Positions 37,246 to 42,607 of a stretch of 42,607 nt of DNA are shown here, piece after piece. Position numbers and translations under genes: made by a program. How positions within the stretch are numbered: the stretch's first letter is position 1; the number at the start of each line of letters is the position of its first letter. The notes under the pieces were generated by a model. That model was not told where the DNA came from, ran no database searches, and worked only from the letters and a program-made list of their open reading frames with translations. Source of the stretch: Pseudobdellovibrionaceae bacterium (GTDB lineage Bacteria > Bdellovibrionota > Bdellovibrionia > Bdellovibrionales > Bdellovibrionaceae); contig JACMMZ010000067.1 in the NCBI GenBank assembly GCA_014378775.1, forward strand, positions 1-42,607, written 5' to 3'.

Positions 37246-37581
37246 ATGAAACATGGCAGTTTGGTTATTTTTTTCTCTTTGATTTTAATTTCGATTATCG
37301 CTGTGACCTCTTATGCAAGTTTAGAGCAAAACGTCATGCAAGGATTCGAATATCTTTTTGCTAGCCGCTGGGGTATCGCAACTTTATTTGACACCTACTT
37401 CGGATTTTTAACCATTTATATTTGGATTGCTTACAAAGAAGTGACTTGGAGTAAACGCCTTTTGTGGTTGGTTCTAGTGTTAACGATGGGAAGTATTGCT
37501 TTTTCTATTTATATTTTGAATCAACTCAGACTTTTAAAGGATGGACCGATTGAAAATCTTTTGGTGCGAACGCAAAAATGA
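37246..37581 (+). CDS. DUF1475-like small membrane protein
   Basis: Three TM; SLEQNVMQGFEYLFASRWGIATLFDTYFGFLTIYIWIAYKE; start at ATG 37246. Confidence 0.65.
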   Translation: MKHGSLVIFFSLILISIIAVTSYASLEQNVMQGFEYLFASRWGIATLFDTYFGFLTIYIWIAYKEVTWSKRLLWLVLVLTMGSIAFSIYILNQLRLLKDGPIENLLVRTQK

Positions 37582-38051
37582 AACAAAAAGCCCAAGAATT
37601 TTTCCAAAGAAAACTGACCGCACCGATCAAAAGGCAAATCCAGCAAGGCGCAACCCCACACGGTATGGCATTAACGGTGGCTTGCGGTATAGCGATAGCG
37701 ATTTTTCCCCTGCTTGGTAGCACCATGCTGTTGTGCTTGATCGCTGGAATCGTTTTAAAATTAAATCAACCCGTCTTGCATGCCGTAAATTATATTCTTT
37801 ATCCACTTCAACTTATTTTAATTCCAGTTTTTTTGAAATTGGGGGCCCGACTTACAGATTCAACTCCGATTACATTTGATCCGTTGTTGATCATTCATGA
37901 GTTCAGTACGGATCTCGGCTCATTTTTTACTAAATACGGAACCGCCGGACTCCACGGCGTTTTGGTGTGGCTGATTGCGGCCCCTCCGATCGTGGGGATT
38001 TCTTATCAAATTCTGATTCGCATTTTTAAGAAATGGAAAAAACCTGCATGA
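37578..38051 (+). CDS. DUF2062 membrane protein
   Basis: GATPHGMALTVACGIAIAIFPLLGSTMLLCLIAGIVLKLNQPVLHAVNYILYPLQ. Confidence 0.85.
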   Translation: MKQKAQEFFQRKLTAPIKRQIQQGATPHGMALTVACGIAIAIFPLLGSTMLLCLIAGIVLKLNQPVLHAVNYILYPLQLILIPVFLKLGARLTDSTPITFDPLLIIHEFSTDLGSFFTKYGTAGLHGVLVWLIAAPPIVGISYQILIRIFKKWKKPA

Positions 38052-38827
38052 TTAAATTGATTATTATTTCTTTTATATTGAATTGTTTAATTATGGTGGG
38101 AACCTGGGTTTTTTCTCGAAATAAAAATAACTACAGCATTGTCGATGCGGTATGGGCTTTTTCTTTTTTTGTGACCGGTGGATTTTACGCTTTTCTAGGT
38201 GATGGTTTGCTGGAACGCCGGTTGCTGATGTTGTTGTGCATCGGGATCTGGAGTCTTCGACTGGGGCTTTTTTTAGCTCGAAGAATAGCATCGCATCACC
38301 CGATCGAGGACAGCCGCTACGTGGAGCTTCGTAAAGGTTACGGAGATCATGTGGAACGCGGATTCTTCTGGTTTTTTCAGTACCAGGCCTACAGCGTAGT
38401 TTTATTATCAGCCCCTTTTTTACTGATGGCCCTGAATACCGATCCACACATTCAATTTTTAGAGTACACCGGAATAGCTTTATTTTTTCTTTGCCTATTA
38501 GGCGAATCTGTTTCAGATCACCAAGCACAAGTATTTAAAAAAAATCCGGCCAATAAATCAAAAGTTTGTAATGTGGGACTTTGGCATTATTCCCGTCACC
38601 CGAATTATTTTTTCGAAAGTGGTATTTGGTTTTCCTTTTTTATTATGGCTTACAGCTCTCCGTACGGAATCTACAGCTTGTATGCGCCGCTTTTGATCTT
38701 GTTTCTTTTGCTGAAAGTGACCGGCATTCCTATGGCAGAATCACAATCACTTAAAAATCGCGGCGAAGCTTACCGGGAATATCAAAAAACCACTTCCAGT
38801 TTTATTCCCTGGTTTCCCAAAAAATAA
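38048..38827 (+). CDS. DUF1295 (steroid 5-alpha-reductase-like) membrane protein
   Basis: SIVDAVWAFSF, RHPNYFFESGIWFSFF, NRGEAYREYQKTTSSFIPWFPKK; start at ATG 38048 by ATGA overlap. Confidence 0.9.
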   Translation: MIKLIIISFILNCLIMVGTWVFSRNKNNYSIVDAVWAFSFFVTGGFYAFLGDGLLERRLLMLLCIGIWSLRLGLFLARRIASHHPIEDSRYVELRKGYGDHVERGFFWFFQYQAYSVVLLSAPFLLMALNTDPHIQFLEYTGIALFFLCLLGESVSDHQAQVFKKNPANKSKVCNVGLWHYSRHPNYFFESGIWFSFFIMAYSSPYGIYSLYAPLLILFLLLKVTGIPMAESQSLKNRGEAYREYQKTTSSFIPWFPKK

Positions 38828-39621
38828 AATTTATTTTAAAACTTTTCCTTTTAACCTATTTGACAACGAGTTGTGCCATGTTTAACAATCAAAACTATCG
38901 GATTAAAAAAGACATTGTCTATAAACCATTTGATCAAAAGAGCCTCACGGTGGACGTTTACACTCCGACCAAAAAAGGGCTCAAGCCTGCAGTCATTGTG
39001 GTTCATGGTGGAGGCTGGAAGTCACGGTCGGGCGATATGTCAGGAATTTGTAAAGATCTAGCTAACGCTGGATTTATCGCGTTCAACATCACCTACCGGC
39101 TAGCTCCGAAAAATTTATTTCCAAAACCTTTGGATGACGTGAAAGATTTCGTGAAATGGGTTCACAATAACGCGATTAAATATCGAGTCGACACGAATCA
39201 AATCTCTGGCTGGGGTTATTCCGCAGGAGCTCATCTTATTTTGATGGCCGGTTTAAATCCCAAGACGGGATTAAAATCCATTGTGGCCGGCGGGACGCCT
39301 GCAGATTTAACGGTGTGGCCAAACTCTGATATGGTGACTGGATTACTCGGGATCACGTTTAAGGAAAATCCAGCATTTTGGAAAAAAGCATCTCCGGTCA
39401 ATCTAGTGGAAAAGAATTCTCCTCCAGTTTTTTTATATCACGGGGTTTATGATAAACTGGTTGAAATTGATCAAATGGATAAGATGGAAGCCGCTTTAAA
39501 ATCAAAGAACGTTCCGGTGGAAACTTTGCGGATTAATTTTATGGGTCATGTGGCCGTTTATTTATTTAGCCAAAAATCAGTGGATGAAGGCATTCGCTTT
39601 TTAAAACAAGAATCGTTTTGA
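38824..39621 (+). CDS. Alpha/beta hydrolase (BD-FAE/esterase-like), probable lipoprotein
   Basis: VVHGGGWKSRSGD, GWGYSAGAHLILMAG, GHVAVY. Track start is TTG 38860, but upstream in-frame codons encode IKFILKLFLLTYLTTSC, a lipoprotein signal peptide without an ATG. Confidence 0.75.
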   Translation: MKFILKLFLLTYLTTSCAMFNNQNYRIKKDIVYKPFDQKSLTVDVYTPTKKGLKPAVIVVHGGGWKSRSGDMSGICKDLANAGFIAFNITYRLAPKNLFPKPLDDVKDFVKWVHNNAIKYRVDTNQISGWGYSAGAHLILMAGLNPKTGLKSIVAGGTPADLTVWPNSDMVTGLLGITFKENPAFWKKASPVNLVEKNSPPVFLYHGVYDKLVEIDQMDKMEAALKSKNVPVETLRINFMGHVAVYLFSQKSVDEGIRFLKQESF

Positions 39622-40568
39622 TCAACTGCGAATCGAAATTTAAAATAATTATTTTGAAGTGGATCACGCAACAAATTGTGTAATGCTGGTTTTTGACCTT
39701 GCATGATGTCTTGAATGACGGAACAGACTTGCGTTTGAAATTTCATACTGGCTTTGTCAAAAATTTCGTGCACATGGGTTGCTTTGTTAACTTGATCGCC
39801 CATTTTAGTAAAATCCAGATAGGTCGCAGCCTTTGACAAAGGCGCCGTCGGATTTAAGCCTAGCGCCGAAACTTGAGTGGGTCTCTCGTCGGTTGAGCGA
39901 CTTAAAATTAAATCATCATGATTGATTGTGATAAAAACATTTTCTTTTAAAGAAATCTGCTCCATCCAAAAAAAATGATCTAAATTATCGGCATCGGGTT
40001 CGGTGAAAAGCACGTTTGCGAAAAGGGGCTGACCGGAAGTGACCCACCCATTTTGCAAAATATAATTTTGTAAAACAATCGAGCCCATGCTGTGCGCATG
40101 CAGAATTAATTTTTTGCCGGTGAGATCATAGGTCTTGATAGCGGCGATTAATCTTTTAAAGGATTCCACCGCGCTCGGAATTTTAGATAGCGGTTGAGTG
40201 CGGTCTAAAAAAACGCCTTGCGAATCCCAATTAAAAAGAAGAACGCGTACGGCGAAATCTTTTTCTAATTGAGGCACGCTAGCTCCGCCGATAAAGGGCT
40301 TACCCAAGATACTTTTAAGGGGTTCATCCCCTCGTCCATGAATGTAAATGACTACAGGTTTTTGCGATGAAAAAACCAAATCTAAAGCTTCGTGAATCTG
40401 ATCAAAGCCAAACTTCGTTCCGTCTGCCGTATACAGCGGAGCCTTCGGGTCAAATTCCAGCTTCGCCTGGGCTGAAAAGCTCAGAGTGAATGCTGTAAGA
40501 ACTAAAATATTTTTCACTGAAAACATCAAGAGCATGCTTGTTCCCTCCGCCCTCTCAGTCAACAACAT
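39558..40568 (-). CDS. Secreted alpha/beta hydrolase (lipase/DUF900-like)
   Basis: Signal peptide (MFSVKNILVLTAFTLSFSAQA); VVIYIHGRGDEP, LILHAHSMGSIVLQNYI. Real start probably one of the internal Met residues. Confidence 0.75.
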   Translation of the reverse strand: MLLTERAEGTSMLLMFSVKNILVLTAFTLSFSAQAKLEFDPKAPLYTADGTKFGFDQIHEALDLVFSSQKPVVIYIHGRGDEPLKSILGKPFIGGASVPQLEKDFAVRVLLFNWDSQGVFLDRTQPLSKIPSAVESFKRLIAAIKTYDLTGKKLILHAHSMGSIVLQNYILQNGWVTSGQPLFANVLFTEPDADNLDHFFWMEQISLKENVFITINHDDLILSRSTDERPTQVSALGLNPTAPLSKAATYLDFTKMGDQVNKATHVHEIFDKASMKFQTQVCSVIQDIMQGQKPALHNLLRDPLQNNYFKFRFAVDQNDSCFKKRMPSSTDFWLNK

Positions 40569-40722
40569 TAGCTACTGCCTAAAATAAAAGCATAAAGCTT
40601 TTGACCTCATCCCTAATGAGTCACCGTTTTTTACTTTTCTACATAATAGCATCCTTCACGAAGAATACACGCGCTTACGCTGATGGCCCCGCAATCGCTA
40701 TAGAAATAGTTTAGGGGGATTT

Positions 40723-41223
40723 ATGAAAATAATTATTTATTGTGCGATTTTTTTGTTACCGATTTTAGGTCATAGCGAAGTTCAAAAAATTTTAGACATC
40801 ACGGCGGAATCTGACGCTGATCTTTTATCTTATATATCAATCGACGTGAACGGAAACGCAGCTGTCGAAAGTTTAGTTTACCAACCGGATGCTCACGAAA
40901 AATCTTTAGAAAAATTTTCGACGCAACAGCTGATCGATGATCGCGTGACGCTGAAATCCCAAAAAGGATTCGAAGTGATCGGAATAAGCTTAAAACAAAT
41001 CAATCCTACGGCCTATGCGGTGACGCTCCATTACCTGTATAAATTTAGATTGTTTAATCGTACCTATAAAGACAAACAACTGAATGTTTCATTTTCTACA
41101 CCGGACAATCGTTATCTGGTTCAAGATGACGAGACGAAAAAAATGATTTCCAGACTTCACTTCGTGAGTAACTATAATGAAACTGGCAAAGAAGTCGGAA
41201 TCGAAAAAATAGAAACGCTGTAG
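40723..41223 (+). CDS. Hypothetical secreted protein
   Basis: Signal peptide MKIIIYCAIFLLPILGHSE; RBS agggggatttATG. Confidence 0.6.
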   Translation: MKIIIYCAIFLLPILGHSEVQKILDITAESDADLLSYISIDVNGNAAVESLVYQPDAHEKSLEKFSTQQLIDDRVTLKSQKGFEVIGISLKQINPTAYAVTLHYLYKFRLFNRTYKDKQLNVSFSTPDNRYLVQDDETKKMISRLHFVSNYNETGKEVGIEKIETL

Positions 41224-41230
41224 AAAAACC

Positions 41231-41713
41231 TTAAACAGTTTGCGCCAGCAAAAAATGAACGCCGAGCTGAGCAAAATCAATCATATCACTTAAACGTTCT
41301 AAACGATCTTTATCTATTAACGGATGCTGGTCGTTTTTAATGTTTTTTTTCAAATTCGCTACACGATGCGCCGCCGTCGTTATCAGAACTTGCTCTCGCT
41401 CAATCAAAATATTTTTAATAACACCACTGACATCCAACCGAGCTTGATAGGTCTTCGTTTTTTTATCTTTTTGATGCGAAGTGATCAAGCCCTGCTTTTC
41501 CAGCTCGATCAGCGCCGGGCTGATCAGGGCTTTTGACACCGACAGCCGCTTGGTTAAATCCGCGCCACTGAGGGATACCTTGGATAGGTACACCTGAGTC
41601 CAGATTTGTCCGTGGATGCGCCTAAAGCCCCAATAGCGTATAAAATCCCCTACGGTGTCCGCCATTAGCGCAAGCTTCTTCTCGTCTAAAGATTGTTTTT
41701 TCATATAGTTCAT
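41231..41713 (-). CDS. GbsR/MarR-family transcriptional regulator
   Basis: DFIRYWGFRRIHGQIWTQVYLSKVSLSGADLTKRLSVSKALISPALIELEKQGLI. Start set at MNYMKKQ; the upstream part of the listed ORF is antisense to the next gene. Confidence 0.82.
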   Translation of the reverse strand: MNYMKKQSLDEKKLALMADTVGDFIRYWGFRRIHGQIWTQVYLSKVSLSGADLTKRLSVSKALISPALIELEKQGLITSHQKDKKTKTYQARLDVSGVIKNILIEREQVLITTAAHRVANLKKNIKNDQHPLIDKDRLERLSDMIDFAQLGVHFLLAQTV

Positions 41714-41728
41714 GGTAGTGTGAACCAT
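41712..41728. promoter_or_regulatory. Candidate operator ATGGTA-GTGTG-AACCAT
   Basis: Inverted repeat in the divergent intergenic region, overlapping the regulator's ATG. Confidence 0.4.
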
Positions 41729-41756
41729 ATGCTTTAACAAGGAAAATGGGAAAAGT

Positions 41757-42059
41757 ATGGGTGTCTCAAAAAAGTTCAAAGAAAAACTCGAATTATTGGA
41801 GCCCGATTTTGACCGCATGGTGCGAATGGGCTGGGAAGATCGATCCACTTTCGATGATATCAAAACCCAATTTGGCCTAACCCCCAATGAATTTGTGCGC
41901 TTTATGCGGTCTCAGTTAGACCGATCGGCTTTTGAACGATGGCGACGCCGAGTGTTCGAGCAAGGTCAGCTTAAAAATGAAAAAACCCGGGGATTTAAAA
42001 CCGACCGCTTCAAATGCACCCGCCAGTCCGTAGATGGAATCACCAAAGGATGGAAATAA
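41757..42059 (+). CDS. TIGR03643-like small protein
   Basis: DRMVRMGWEDRSTFDDIKTQFGLTPNEFVRFMRSQLDRSAFERWRRRV. Confidence 0.8.
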   Translation: MGVSKKFKEKLELLEPDFDRMVRMGWEDRSTFDDIKTQFGLTPNEFVRFMRSQLDRSAFERWRRRVFEQGQLKNEKTRGFKTDRFKCTRQSVDGITKGWK

Positions 42060-42607
42060 TGAAAGAAAATAATCTTCTTAAAAACGCGGCTCTTGGCTAC
42101 TCGCTCATTCGCACGCTCAATTTTAATTTACAAAGCCGCGCTTTACCAATTATTGCGCAGATTTTTTCAGATCCTAAGAAAAATAAAAAAATTGATTTAT
42201 CCGAACACATGAAAATTGCGCAGCCCAAAATTGAAAAACTACTTCGTCAGGATGCAGAAAATATTGCTCATGGTGACTACCCGATCAGCGTGTTAAAACC
42301 AGAGAATCTGATATCTCATGCGGCACGGATTCCCTTTGTCTATGTTGATGCCGTCAGATCGGCCTTGCGCCGTAGAAAAAATGAATCTAAAAAATTTGAT
42401 AAAACACAAACTGATTTACTTAAAGAATTACCAGCGTATTACCGCCGCAATTTTCATTTCCAAACCGACGGCTATCTTGGCGAAGCTTCAGCTCAGTTGT
42501 ACGAGCACCAAGTTGAAATTTTATTTTCCGGTGCAGCTGGTGCGATGAGACGGATGATTATCCCGCAAATGAAAAAACATTTTAAGGATTCAGACGGAGA
42601 AGGTTTG
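42059..42607 (+). CDS. SAM-dependent methyltransferase-like protein, truncated by the window end
   Basis: ORF open to the window end: MKENNLLKNAALGYSLIRTLNFNLQSRALPIIAQIFSDPKK...; TAATG junction with the upstream gene. Family guess is weak. Confidence 0.5.
   Translation, partial: MKENNLLKNAALGYSLIRTLNFNLQSRALPIIAQIFSDPKKNKKIDLSEHMKIAQPKIEKLLRQDAENIAHGDYPISVLKPENLISHAARIPFVYVDAVRSALRRRKNESKKFDKTQTDLLKELPAYYRRNFHFQTDGYLGEASAQLYEHQVEILFSGAAGAMRRMIIPQMKKHFKDSDGEGL

Noticed and set aside
38091-38528. 145-aa minus-strand ORF inside the DUF1295 gene
   Set aside because: Antisense shadow ORF with basic, unrecognisable composition.
40684-40698. Sixth sigma-54-like site TGGC-CCCGCAA-TCGC upstream of 40723
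   Set aside because: One mismatch in the -12 block, only 24 nt from the ATG and far from the island; too weak to claim.
1-42607. Mobile elements, prophage genes, restriction/anti-phage systems, tRNA/rRNA
   Set aside because: No transposase, integrase, phage structural, R-M or defence signatures and no tRNA cloverleaf recognised by eye; a tool search (tRNAscan-SE, DefenseFinder, ISfinder) would be needed to exclude them.

Overview
Chromosomal window of about 42.6 kb from what looks like a Bdellovibrionota-type (formerly deltaproteobacterial) genome; lineage is inferred from gene content only. Contents in order: (1) 0-9 kb, a signalling and envelope-stress island: hybrid histidine kinase (5' truncated), lone REC protein, small stress proteins (DUF883/YqjD-like, DUF1328, CsbD), an OmpA-like/EEP/cardiolipin-synthase operon, an NtrC-type sigma-54 activator and a lone Hpt protein. 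By eye I find five exact TGGC-N7-TTGC (sigma-54 -24/-12) elements, each 40-58 nt upstream of a start codon in this block. (2) 8.8-15.7 kb, ordinary genes: amino-acid ABC transporter with fused SBP-permease, POT transporter, SLT-like protein, ferritin-like protein, DCC protein. (3) 15.7-22.8 kb, an arginine cluster (argR-argF-argB-argJ-argC divergent from argG-argH) with candidate ARG boxes. (4) 22.9-29.9 kb, secreted proteins and lipoproteins, selO, and a ten-repeat Cys-rich secreted protein. (5) 30-39.6 kb, an ECF sigma/NrsF (DUF1109) lipid-remodelling locus: FAD oxidoreductase, DUF1365, two CFA-synthase-family methyltransferases, DUF1475-like, DUF2062, DUF1295, lipoprotein hydrolase, plus a divergent desaturase and an App1-like phosphatase. 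Matching GTAAC(C/T)-N16-CGTA elements face both directions from the shared intergenic region. (6) 39.6-42.6 kb, secreted hydrolase, hypothetical protein, GbsR/MarR regulator, TIGR03643-like protein and a truncated methyltransferase-like ORF. The strongest novelty candidates are the two local promoter regulons (sigma-54 island; ECF-NrsF bidirectional lipid regulon). No CRISPR, tRNA, rRNA or transposon was recognised.
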